From Bacteroidales bacterium (GTDB lineage Bacteria > Bacteroidota > Bacteroidia > Bacteroidales > FEN-979): a stretch of 41,285 nt of DNA. A program made the translations under genes and the position numbers. Numbering within the stretch: the first letter of the stretch is position 1; every line of letters begins with the position of its first letter. Where the stretch lies: the NCBI GenBank assembly GCA_030681475.1, contig JAUXWT010000043.1, forward strand, positions 1 to 41,285, given 5' to 3'. Shown here in pieces: positions 32,501-40,000 of the stretch. The notes below the pieces were generated by a model. It was not told the DNA's origin. It did no database searches and saw only the letters and a list, made by a program, of their open reading frames with translations.

Positions 32501-32877
32501 TAGGTTCCGTTATTATCGAAAACCGGCTCAAAAGTGGTTCCGTTGTTGACCGTTTTCCACACATGCCCTGAAGCCACCGCCACAAACCATTCACTGTGAT
32601 TATCAGGGTTCACAGCAAAATCAGCAATCCGGCCGGAACAGAATGCCGGCCCGATGCTGCGGAATTTCAAACCACTCACCAATCCGGAATTATATACAGA
32701 GTCTTCTTTGGGTTTCTCTTTATCCTTTGATTTTGTGTTCCCGGATTCCTTTTTAGCCTTTGTTGTGACAGAAGCAGAATGTTGTCTGGCTGTTTTTTTT
32801 TCAGTTTGAGCCGGTGTAATCAGGCTCAGCAATAAAGCTCCCGGGAGAAGCAGCAAGGACCATCGTGATAAATTCAT
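29524..32877 (-). CDS. Secreted VPS10/sortilin-like Asp-box beta-propeller protein (1117 aa)
   Basis: A signal peptide (SLLLLPGALLLSLITPAQT, about residues 7-25) is followed by a Lys/Ser-rich linker and then a long beta-propeller region. At least nine Asp-box/BNR-type motifs are visible (SSDNGKSW, TTDGGKTW, STNAGESW, SADRGASW, TEDGGKTW, SDDRGNSW, STDKGKSW and others), a pattern of sortilin/VPS10-like and photosystem-stability-factor-like repeat proteins. The C-terminal ~300 residues contain a beta-sandwich-like part (TFTITDAAGSPVRIIRKSPS) and a helical tail. No T9SS sorting domain is present, so it is probably periplasmic or exported another way. Catalytic activity is not evident. The stop lies 7 nt from the carA start, an unexpected partner. 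A TAATTTTA (32900-32893 on the minus strand) may be a weak -7 box. Confidence 0.85.
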   Translation of the reverse strand: MNLSRWSLLLLPGALLLSLITPAQTEKKTARQHSASVTTKAKKESGNTKSKDKEKPKEDSVYNSGLVSGLKFRSIGPAFCSGRIADFAVNPDNHSEWFVAVASGHVWKTVNNGTTFEPVFDNNGTYSIGCVAIDPNNTNVVWIGTGENNHQRALGYGNGVYKSSDNGKSWKNMGLKDSRQIGKVLIDPRNSEVVYVAAEGSVWGPGGERGLYKTTDGGKTWKKVLDISENTGVNNVILDPRNPDVLYASSEQRRRHVFTKIGGGPETAIYKSTNAGESWDKLTSGLPGADMGGIGLAISPVNPDILYAIIESTPEAKGFYRSADRGASWQKMSDHTAQGQYYNEIFCDPKDADKVYSVETISQVTEDGGKTWRRVGNNKRHVDDHALWIDPSDTKHFLIGSDGGAYETFDGGKEFVFKSNLPVVQFYRVQVDNSTPFYYVYGGTQDNNSMGGPSRTTAGAGVLTDDWFNTNGGDGFWSQIDPVDPNIVYAESQYGGMVRYDRKSQESVDIRPEPRMGEDSYKWNWNTPLIISPHSHTRLYTMANKVFRSDDRGNSWDVISEDLTSKTDRNTWPVMGKYWSIDAVQKDVSTSLFGTIVSFDESPLKENLLFAGTDDGLIQVSEDAKTWTRIDKFPGIPENTYVSDIFASRFDENVVFASFDNILRDDFKPYLLKSTDKGKSWRSIAGNLPENGTVHSIFQDFINPDLLFAGTEFGCFFTIDGGKYWIQLKAGLPSVCVKDMTIQKRENDLVLATFGRGFYILDDYTPLRNLKKENLDQAGYLFPVKDALMYLPTDTKGSQGSTVFVAKNPDFGAIFTYYIKEVPKTKKEIRKEKETELFKKGERIPQPSEAELRDEKLEVDPYLTFTITDAAGSPVRIIRKSPSKGINRINWDLRYHSTRIVEPDKFDPLADNGRGVLAMPGKYTVSMTLTSNGEASQLAGPVEFNAVVLNNTTLPAGDRMSMVEFHKKVAELTRVMQGTENYAETLNKRVISILQALNSAPSASYELIKKSREVQLKLDEILNVKFNRNTNKPSDEENPPAPVPLNRRLGKLTWISWSSTGDPSHTQKEAYAILEAEFPAVYDQIRYIGETEIPQLEKALENLGAPVTPGRLPEWRK

Positions 32878-32910
32878 GATATGGATGTTTATATAAAATT
32901 ATTTTGCTGT

Positions 32911-32942
32911 TTTTCAATTTTTCACTATTTCAACTTTTCGCT
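32911..32942. repeat. Octamer tandem repeat, ATTTCGCT-like (4 units) overlapping the mtnA end
   Basis: TTTTCAAT, TTTTCACT, ATTTCAAC and TTTTCGCT run consecutively. On the minus strand they encode the last residues (SEKLK) and the stop codon of mtnA (32925-32942). More degenerate than the arrays at 9607 and 20052. Confidence 0.6.
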
Positions 32943-33983
32943 ATATATTATTTCCCGGATCGATTTCCGATCTGCTGGTAGGATTCCTTTTTCAGTAATG
33001 ATCCCCGTTATGAATTTTGCGGGTGTAACGTCGAAGGCGGGATTGAATGCTGAGGATCCGGGAGAACATACGCGTATTTTTTCATGACGGCCATCGCTGG
33101 TTAGGCCATCCTGGTAAAGTACTTCATCCTCGCTTCTTTCTTCAATGGGTATGAGGTTCCCGTCGGGGCATTCATGATCAAAAGTTGAAGTGGGGGCTGC
33201 TACATAAAACGGTATCCCGTATTCTTTTGCGGCAATAGCCTTTTCAAGCGTACCGATCTTGTTGGCCGTGTCGCCGTTTGCAGCAATGCGGTCGGCCCCG
33301 ACGATTACAAGGTCAATTTTCCCCTGCGACATCAGCCAGGCGCCTGCGTTGTCGGGAATGATGGTGTGGCTAATCCCTGCCTGATTAAGTTCCCATGCGG
33401 TAAGTCGTGCACCCTGGCTTCTTGGGCGGGTTTCATCAACATAAACAAATATCTTCTTGCCCTGTTGGTGTGCCAGGTAAACAGGTGACAAGGCCGTACC
33501 ATAGTCCACAAATGCAAGCCAGCCGGCATTGCAATGTGTCTCAATGTTCATCCCGTCCCGGATCAGCTCGTTCCCGAACTCACCGATCTTTTGGGAATCG
33601 GCCGCATCGTGGTCGGCCACCTGTTGTGATGCGCGAACAGCCTCTTCCCTGGAAATGAGGGCTGCTGCAAAGACCTTATCCACTGCATAAAAGAGGTTCC
33701 TTGCTGTCGGACGGGTCGACTCTATTTCAATTCGTGCTTGCCGGAGAAATGGCAGATAGCCTGCTTCCGGAGCCTCCTGTGCAGCCTGGGCCATAGCAAA
33801 ACCAGCCAAAGCCCCGATGGCGCCCGCCCCGCGCACCTTCATGGTGCGTATGGCGTCACAACTTTGAGTAAATGATTTTGCTTCCTGAATGTTGAAATGA
33901 AATGGCAACAGGTTTTGTTCAATGAAGTAAACCGAATTTTCCTCCATCCAAACCGTCCGGTAATCAATGCCATTGACCTTCAC
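32925..33983 (-). CDS. mtnA: S-methyl-5-thioribose-1-phosphate isomerase (352 aa)
   Basis: MtnA converts methylthioribose-1-phosphate to methylthioribulose-1-phosphate in methionine salvage. It belongs to the eIF2B-like family. The catalytic Cys151 (ETHCNAGWLA) and Asp231 (IVGADRIAANGD) are present, with VRGAGAIG (50-57, where most members have RGAPAIG), the TRPRSQGARLTAWEL block and the FYVAAPTSTFD segment. Length is normal. The last residues and stop codon lie in an octamer repeat, so the exact C-terminus is repeat-derived. Start MKVNGIDYRTV is standard. No other salvage genes are adjacent. A heptamer array separates it from the barrel protein gene upstream. Confidence 0.95.
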   Translation of the reverse strand: MKVNGIDYRTVWMEENSVYFIEQNLLPFHFNIQEAKSFTQSCDAIRTMKVRGAGAIGALAGFAMAQAAQEAPEAGYLPFLRQARIEIESTRPTARNLFYAVDKVFAAALISREEAVRASQQVADHDAADSQKIGEFGNELIRDGMNIETHCNAGWLAFVDYGTALSPVYLAHQQGKKIFVYVDETRPRSQGARLTAWELNQAGISHTIIPDNAGAWLMSQGKIDLVIVGADRIAANGDTANKIGTLEKAIAAKEYGIPFYVAAPTSTFDHECPDGNLIPIEERSEDEVLYQDGLTSDGRHEKIRVCSPGSSAFNPAFDVTPAKFITGIITEKGILPADRKSIREIIYSEKLK

Positions 33984-34008
33984 AAGACCGAAGAATGGCT
34001 GCTGTCAA

Positions 34009-34040
34009 TCGTCAATCGTAAATCGTCCAATCGTAAATCG
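34009..34040. repeat. Heptamer tandem repeat, TCGTAAA family (about 4 units)
   Basis: TCGTCAA, TCGTAAA, TCGTCCAA (8 nt) and TCGTAAA plus a partial TCG fill the 64-nt spacer between mtnA and the barrel protein gene. Confidence 0.85.
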
Positions 34041-34047
34041 TTTCGGG

Positions 34048-34653
34048 TTAAATAATTTTGAATCCAAGGCTGATCACCCACACATTATTTTTCGAATCGA
34101 AATTCCAGTTCTTAGCCTCCTTCACCAGGCTGTTCAGTCCAATCTGATAGCGAACATCCAGTGTAAACTTCCAGACATCCACACCTGCTCCTGCCTGGAT
34201 CGACCAGTTGACCGACTTCATGTCGCCATTGGTGATCGGTCCGGTACTGGAGCCCCCTTCAGCAATACTTTTATTTACTACAAATGAGGCAGCAGGGCCG
34301 GCAAGGATACGGACATTGACAAGTTTTGCATTTAAAAGCTTATAACCCACCAATACAGGCACATCCAGTGACCCTATTTTAACAGTCTGTTTCCAATTCT
34401 GCGTATTGCTTGTGAATACACCGCCCTGTGTAGTGTAATAAAGTTCCGGTTGTAAATATAGCTTTTTTCCGAGGCGGACAAAGGCGCCGATCTGGAATCC
34501 GGATTTGAAATCAGCCTTTACCGAATCAATGCTTGATGAAAGTTTGGAGGCATTAAAACCGATTTTTGGGCCAAGGCTTACTTGGCCAAACATAGTTTCA
34601 GCAGAAAAGAGTGCAGGCAGTAAAAGAAGTACGATGACAATGATCTTTTTCAT
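34048..34653 (-). CDS. Outer-membrane beta-barrel protein, PorT-like (201 aa)
   Basis: Start ATG 34653-34651 is chosen because it begins the signal peptide (MKKIIVIVLLLLPALFSAET); nine codons further upstream are open but unlike a leader. After cleavage the protein reads SLGPKIGFNASKL, then alternating strands (GFQIGAFVRLGKKLYLQPEL followed by YYTTQGG, LDVPVLVGYKLL, VNVRILAGPAASF, WSIQAGAGVDVWKFTLDVRY). It ends in a C-terminal aromatic-rich strand WVISLGFKII. This is the pattern of small 8-stranded barrels of the PorT/outer-membrane-protein-beta-barrel group common in Bacteroidota. The function is structural or unknown; it is not claimed as the T9SS PorT itself. A TAATTTTG box lies 25 nt upstream. 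Confidence 0.83.
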   Translation of the reverse strand: MKKIIVIVLLLLPALFSAETMFGQVSLGPKIGFNASKLSSSIDSVKADFKSGFQIGAFVRLGKKLYLQPELYYTTQGGVFTSNTQNWKQTVKIGSLDVPVLVGYKLLNAKLVNVRILAGPAASFVVNKSIAEGGSSTGPITNGDMKSVNWSIQAGAGVDVWKFTLDVRYQIGLNSLVKEAKNWNFDSKNNVWVISLGFKII

Positions 34654-34677
34654 ATTGAATGGATTTGATTGATGCCT

Positions 34678-34685
34678 CAAAATTA
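34678..34685 (-). promoter_or_regulatory. Candidate -7 box (TAATTTTG) for the barrel protein gene
   Basis: TAATTTTG on the minus strand matches TAnnTTTG, 25 nt before the chosen start codon. No -33 TTG is found at 19-21 nt, so confidence is limited. Confidence 0.4.
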
Positions 34686-34744
34686 GAAATTAAAATCAGA
34701 AATTGCAGAAAATAATTGGCAAGACCGCTAGCAATCAAATATAA

Positions 34745-34796
34745 TCGTAATTCGCTTAATCGTAAATTTATTCGTAAATCGTAAATCGTCCAATCG
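34745..34796. repeat. Heptamer tandem repeat, TCGTAAA family (longest array, about 6 units)
   Basis: TCGTAAT, TCGCTTAA, TCGTAAA, a TTTAT interruption, TCGTAAA, TCGTAAA, TCGTCCAA and TCG lie between the barrel protein promoter and the serS stop codon (34801). This is the longest copy of the family in the window. Confidence 0.85.
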
Positions 34797-34800
34797 AAAA

Positions 34801-36072
34801 TTAATTTATCTCCTCAAATCCGGCGTAGGGTACCAACACCCCCGGTATCCTGATCCCATCCTTGGTCTGGTTGTTTTCGAGCAGGGCCGCCATGATGCGT
34901 GGAAGCGCCAGTGCGCTGCCGTTCAGCGTGTGAGCGGTTTGCATTTTTCCTGTTTCATCTTTGAATCTCAGCTTCAGCCGGTTCGATTGGAATGACTCAA
35001 AATTGGAAACCGAACTCACCTCTAGCCACCTGGCTTGCGCCGACGACCATACCTCCATGTCGTAGGTGAGCGCCGAAGTGAAACTCATGTCACCACCGCA
35101 AAGTTTAAGCGCCCTGAACGGAAGTTCAAGCTTGCGTAATAACCCTGTCACATGGTTCCGCATCTCTTCCAGGATTTTATACGATTGATCCGGATGTGAG
35201 ATTTGCACGATTTCCACCTTGTCAAACTGGTGCAAACGGTTCAGTCCACGCACATCTTTTCCATAGGAACCTGCTTCACGGCGGAAACAGGCAGAATAGG
35301 CAACGTTTTTAACCGGAAGGTCCTGGCTTTTCAGGATGGTATCGCGGTATATGTTGGTCACCGGAACCTCTGCTGTAGGTATCAGATAGAGATCATCAAG
35401 TCCGGCATGGTACATCTGCGCATCCTTGTCGGGCAGTTGTCCTGTGGCATAGGCTGAAGCCGCGTTGACCAGGTAGGGCGGTTGAACCTCTGTATATCCG
35501 GCCTTCAGCGCCTCCTCAAGAAAAAAGTTAATCAGCGCCCTTTGCAATCTGGCTCCTTTGCCCTTATATAATGGGAACCCTGCACCGGTAATTTTGTTTC
35601 CGGTGTTGAAATCAATAATATCGTATCGCGTGGCGAGGTCCCAGTGCGGAACAGATGACGCGGCCGCCGGTTTAGCCTCTCCTTCGGCAGCGACGATGAT
35701 GTTGTCTTCGGGTGTTTTTCCCAAAGGAACCGATGCGTGGGGTAAATTTGGTACACGGATCAGGATTTCCTCAAGCTCAATTTTAATGTTTTCGAGCGCA
35801 AGGTCAAATTCTTTTGCCTGGGCTTTTAACTCTCCCGTTGTTTCTTTTAACCGGTTTGCCTCAGCAATCTTTCCGGCTTGAAAAAGCGTACCAATCTCTT
35901 TTGCCAGAATGTTGCTCTGTGATTGACTGTCGTCGAGCTTTTTCTGGGTTTCGCGGCGTTGGTTATCAAGTTCGACAATCCGGGCAATGATTTCAACACC
36001 ATTAAAATTTTTAATTGAAAGGCGATCAATTACCTCCTGGGTATTTTCGCGAATAAAGTTCAACGAGAGCAT
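34801..36072 (-). CDS. serS: Seryl-tRNA synthetase (423 aa)
   Basis: Class II aminoacyl-tRNA synthetase charging tRNA-Ser. The N-terminal coiled-coil arm that grips the long variable arm of the tRNA spans about residues 28-105 (heptad-rich, ETQKKLDDSQSQSNILAKEI). The catalytic domain has TAEVPVTN (233-240), motif 2 (FRREAGSYGKDVRGLNRLHQ, 263-282) and motif 3 (NGSALALPRIMAALLENNQ). Length is typical. The start MLSLNFIREN is the usual N-terminus. A TAATTTTG box lies 21 nt upstream, after the rplU-rpmA terminator, so serS is probably its own unit. Confidence 0.97.
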   Translation of the reverse strand: MLSLNFIRENTQEVIDRLSIKNFNGVEIIARIVELDNQRRETQKKLDDSQSQSNILAKEIGTLFQAGKIAEANRLKETTGELKAQAKEFDLALENIKIELEEILIRVPNLPHASVPLGKTPEDNIIVAAEGEAKPAAASSVPHWDLATRYDIIDFNTGNKITGAGFPLYKGKGARLQRALINFFLEEALKAGYTEVQPPYLVNAASAYATGQLPDKDAQMYHAGLDDLYLIPTAEVPVTNIYRDTILKSQDLPVKNVAYSACFRREAGSYGKDVRGLNRLHQFDKVEIVQISHPDQSYKILEEMRNHVTGLLRKLELPFRALKLCGGDMSFTSALTYDMEVWSSAQARWLEVSSVSNFESFQSNRLKLRFKDETGKMQTAHTLNGSALALPRIMAALLENNQTKDGIRIPGVLVPYAGFEEIN

Positions 36073-36092
36073 AAAGGCGTGTGTTTACAAAT

Positions 36093-36100
36093 CAAAATTA
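36093..36100 (-). promoter_or_regulatory. Candidate -7 box (TAATTTTG) for serS
   Basis: TAATTTTG on the minus strand matches TAnnTTTG and lies between the rpmA terminator and the serS start codon. A -33 TTG at the right spacing is not evident. Confidence 0.42.
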
Positions 36101-36124
36101 GTGAAAAACGATCAACCTGATATG

Positions 36125-36160
36125 AAAAAACCTTCCAGGTTTATAAAGCCTGGAAGGTTT
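36125..36160 (-). terminator. Intrinsic terminator of the rplU-rpmA operon
   Basis: On the minus strand a perfect 12-bp stem (AAACCTTCCAGG with CCTGGAAGGTTT) around a 9-nt loop is followed by a T-run (TTTTTT including stem ends). It starts 31 nt after the rpmA stop codon. Confidence 0.85.
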
Positions 36161-36190
36161 AAATCTCACGATAAATCGTGGAGCATTACC

Positions 36191-36460
36191 TTAATTGGCA
36201 GTTTCTTCCATGGGAATGATCGACACGAAAGAACGGTCGCTGCGCTTTTTCTTGAATTCCACGATGCCTTCAACAAGGGCAAAGAGGGTATGATCCTTGC
36301 CGATACCTACATTGAGGCCCGGGTTATGAACCGTTCCGCGTTGCCTGAGAATGATGGCTCCGGATTTTGCATACTGCCCGCCATATATTTTAACGCCAAG
36401 GCGTTTACTGTGCGATTCGCGTCCGTTACTTGAACTTCCTGCCCCTTTTTTGTGTGCCAT
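36191..36460 (-). CDS. rpmA: 50S ribosomal protein L27 (89 aa)
   Basis: Component of the large ribosomal subunit near the peptidyl-transferase centre. [20 protein letters not shown] followed by [30 protein letters not shown] and [15 protein letters not shown] are the canonical L27 sequence. The N-terminus begins directly with MAHKKG, so there is no cleavable leader of the Firmicutes kind. It follows rplU in the standard L21-L27 order, with a heptamer repeat in the 32-nt gap, and is closed by an intrinsic terminator. Confidence 0.98.
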   Translation of the reverse strand: MAHKKGAGSSSNGRESHSKRLGVKIYGGQYAKSGAIILRQRGTVHNPGLNVGIGKDHTLFALVEGIVEFKKKRSDRSFVSIIPMEETAN

Positions 36461-36471
36461 AATACTATAAT

Positions 36472-36492
36472 TTACGAATTACGAATTACGAT
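36472..36492. repeat. Heptamer tandem repeat, TTACGAA (inverted TCGTAAA family, 3 units)
   Basis: TTACGAA, TTACGAA and TTACGAT fill most of the 32-nt spacer between rplU and rpmA and end against the rplU stop codon. The unit is the inverted form of the TCGTAAA/TCGTAAT family. Its presence inside a ribosomal protein operon shows these arrays are tolerated in highly expressed transcripts. Confidence 0.75.
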
Positions 36493-36891
36493 TTATAAAT
36501 CCGCTGATTCTGTTGGTTCTGTTGAAACGGTTGGTTCAACTTCTTCGGTTTCTTTGATCTTTTTGGCTTTGCTGGCGCCTTTCACACTGATACTTTCTAT
36601 CAGCACCTTGCTGAAATCCTGGCGGTGACCGGTCTCCTTTTCGTATCCTTTACGACGTTTTTTCTTAAAGACAATAACTTTATCGCCTCTCACATGATCA
36701 ACAATCTGGCCGGTAATACTGGTACCTTCAACCAGGGGTTTGCCAACACTGATCTTGCCGTTATTGTCAAGAAGCAGTACCTGGTCGAATTTAATTTTGG
36801 TTCCGGGTTCACCTTCAAGCCGGTGAACAAAGATTTCGTCATTCTGTTCTACCTTGAACTGCTGACCAGCTATTTCAACGATTGCGTACAT
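36493..36891 (-). CDS. rplU: 50S ribosomal protein L21 with C-terminal extension (132 aa)
   Basis: L21 binds 23S rRNA. MYAIVEIAGQQFKVEQNDEI, KFDQVLLL, VGKPLVEGTSITGQIVDHVR and VFKKKRRKGYEKETGHRQDF are the conserved sequence, ending at about residue 100. A further ~30 residues form a Lys-rich then Glu/Thr/Ser-rich tail (KAKKIKETEEVEPTVSTEPT), which is longer than the ~103-aa bacterial standard. Such low-complexity tails occur in other Bacteroidota L21 proteins, as far as I recall. First gene of the rplU-rpmA operon with a good promoter upstream. Confidence 0.97.
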   Translation of the reverse strand: MYAIVEIAGQQFKVEQNDEIFVHRLEGEPGTKIKFDQVLLLDNNGKISVGKPLVEGTSITGQIVDHVRGDKVIVFKKKRRKGYEKETGHRQDFSKVLIESISVKGASKAKKIKETEEVEPTVSTEPTESADL

Positions 36892-36926
36892 GTTATAATA
36901 AATTGATGTAGGTAATTTTGGGAGTG

Positions 36927-36956
36927 CAAAGTTATAAATTTTTTCTTATTTACAAA
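36927..36956 (-). promoter_or_regulatory. Promoter of the rplU-rpmA operon
   Basis: On the minus strand TTTG (36956-36953) is followed after 18 nt by TAACTTTG (36934-36927), matching the Bacteroidota -33/-7 consensus. The rplU start codon is 36 nt downstream. Confidence 0.65.
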
Positions 36957-36984
36957 CCAAACCGCTAAAAAAACATATATTTTG

Positions 36985-36992
36985 TACATTTG
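36985..36992 (+). promoter_or_regulatory. Candidate -7 box (TACATTTG) for the 1326-aa T9SS protein gene
   Basis: TACATTTG matches TAnnTTTG on the plus strand 36 nt before the start codon at 37029, divergent from the rplU promoter. No -33 TTG is seen at the usual distance. Confidence 0.45.
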
Positions 36993-37028
36993 TAACATAA
37001 ACAACTCATTGATCGTTAAAGAATACGA

Positions 37029-40000
37029 ATGATATTCGTTAAGAACCGGATGATTGGATCTGTTCCCATAACCCTGGCCAGTATTATATTGTTGCCGGTT
37101 ATGATCTTTTTATCCGTACGCATATATTCCCAATCAATACCCGCCTCGCCTGCTGTAATCCAGGGAATCATTACCAACGGCGCCACCGGATCGCCGATTC
37201 CCGGGGCAAAGGTCGGAGTAAATGGAAAATTTGCCTGGTCCACCTCCGGGGGGATTTACACCCTTACCATCAACCCGACAGGTACATTCCCCGTATCATG
37301 TACGAAAGCCGGATATGATAATTACTCCTCGCCCCCTGTACTTTTTCAGCCCGGGGTAACGGCACAGATGAACATCCAGTTATGGGAAAATCTCAATGCA
37401 CCCGGTAATGTTTCTGTTTTCCTTGACACGATCCTTCAACGTGTACCGGTTTCATGGAATGCCCCATCAGGCAATTATGAACTGCTTTATGATGATGGAA
37501 TTCAGGATAATTTTACGGTTTGGGCCTCCCAGGGAAATATGAATTCACTGAAATTCTCACCTGCTGGTTTTCCTGTGAAGGTAACAGGTGGCTCGGTTCA
37601 TATTGGCACTGCGGGAAACTACCCTGCGGGAAGTAACCCTTTGGTAGCATTTCAAATACGGATCTATGATGCAACCGGTGCAGGCGGAACACCGGGGAAC
37701 ACTCTTGCCGGACCGTTCGACATCATCCCCACCGCCCTGGGATGGGTGGAATTTACGCTCCCCGTACCCCTGACCATTAATAGCGGCGCCTTTTTTATCG
37801 CTATGGTTCAGGGAGGGAACGCCCCGAATGCCGCCGGCATCGCCATCGATGAAACTGCTCCTCAGTTCAGGTCATATTCCAGATTTGCAAGTGGGGGAGG
37901 TCCCTGGTTCCCTGCAGGTGGCAATTTCATGATCCGGGCGCGGTGTACAGGCCCTGGCGGCCCGGCATACCTGAGTGATGACCCCTTAATGGTGAGTGGG
38001 TACAATATTTACCGCCTGCGCCAGGGAGAGGAACAAAATCCGGCAATTTGGACAATGATCGGGACAACCACTGCAACCTCTTTTTCAGACAACAACTGGC
38101 CATTACTACCATGCGGCCCTTACCGATGGGGGGTTAAAGCACAATACCCTGGAAACAGGTGGTCGCCAACATCATTCTCAAACATTCTTGGCAAGTGCTG
38201 GACTGCGCCTGTTAACATACACCTGACCTTAAGTTGTGATAGTTCCAGCCTGATCGGAACCTCAGTCAAAATGGTCAACCTGGCATATCCCGATACCATG
38301 TATTTGGCAGCGGCAGGCACAGGAGGCATCGTCTCCTTTCCCAAGGTCTGGAAAGGAACATACCAATTGACCATAATAAAATTCGGATATGAAACTCATG
38401 TGCAATCTTTACCGGTCACAGGGACTGTTTCGTTGAATATATTTCTTTTGCAGGTACAAAATCCGCCTGCCAATCTCTCGGTCAACGACAGCAGCCTGAT
38501 GGCCCGGTGGGATGTCCCCCATTTTGAAAATAGCATTTTCTCGGAACAATGGAACAGCAGCTCCCTCAGCGCCAATGCATGGACGCTTGACGGTGGCAGC
38601 AACTGGACAATCTCCAATGTTACGGGCAATCCATCTCCTTCGGTTGTGTTCATCTCCACTCCGCAACAAACAAATTATTCACAGTCACTTATCAGCAAAA
38701 CGATTTCAGGCCAACAATCCACCTTGCTGAAACTCAAATACGATATATTTCTTAATAATGCGGGTACTACGACTGTAAATCAGATGGCTGTTGAAATCTG
38801 GGATGGTTTGGCCTGGCATCAACTGAAGAGTTATTCGAGCGCAGAAGGAAATATTCCCTGGACAAGTGATGATTTGGATATATCCGGCTACACCAACATG
38901 AATTTCAAGATCAGGTTTCGCGCATTTGGCGGTAATTCGCTTGATATCAATAACTGGAATATAGACAATATAAAGGTCATTGCCTCAGAACCTGCTCAGG
39001 AACAGGCAAATTGTATCCTCGGATATTATTTTTACCTGGGGAATGTGATCAGCGGTTATACAACTAAAAATGCCTATCCCATCCCGGGAAACCAGGTTCA
39101 GTATGGTCAAACTTACAATGCTTGTGTCAGGGCCCTCTATGGAAGTGGCTATTCCGATTTCACATGTACAACATTCACCTGCCGGTTTCTTTATCCGGCG
39201 CTGAACCTGCAGGGATATCCGGTTGAAAATGCGGCATTTATTGAATGGGAAAAGCCGTTGGCCGCAACGGATACCTCCTTTGTAATACCGCCTGGTTTGG
39301 TTGGTTATTCCATATTTCGGGATGGAGCGCTTATTAAAACAATAAACGACCCGGACTCCCTTTCGATTTTTGATTTTGGACTGGAACCCGGTTACTACCG
39401 GTATGGCGTTTCTGCAAAGTATGACCTCACGGCTTATGGTTTTCCTGGTCAGATAGGTGAAAGTTTGCCCGCCGGGCCACTCCATATTACCATCAACTGG
39501 GGCCGCCAGCTTCCATTTTTTGAATCATGGAACTCTGGTACTTTCTCATTCAATGACTGGAGGTTCACTCCTTCACAAGGGAACTGGGTCATCGATCAAT
39601 ATGAAGGATTGCCATTGCCCGCGGCCAATTTCAGGTGGCAGCCCCCGGTGATAAACTATAATTATTCAATCGAAAGTCCTGCCTTCAACGGATTGCCATT
39701 CAATTGTGCAGCTATCTGGCTTGATTTTGACCTTAAACTGAATGATCGAAACTACACCGGCACTGAGAAAATGATTGTCGAAGCCTATTACAATAATATG
39801 TGGCATAAGAAAGCTGAAATTAAAAATACAGGGAGTCTTCCCTGGACAAATTATCATATCGATATCAGTCCTGCCCGCGGAAAAGGATTCCGGGTACGGT
39901 TCAGGGCTGCAGGCCAGAATTCTTCTGAAATCCTTAACTGGTACATCGACAATATTAATATCTATCCTGTTTGTTATCCGGCAACCCATCTTGCCGTTGT

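Noticed and set aside
38985-39485. 166-codon minus-strand frame inside the 1326-aa T9SS protein gene
   Set aside because: Antisense shadow of a supported gene; no family features.
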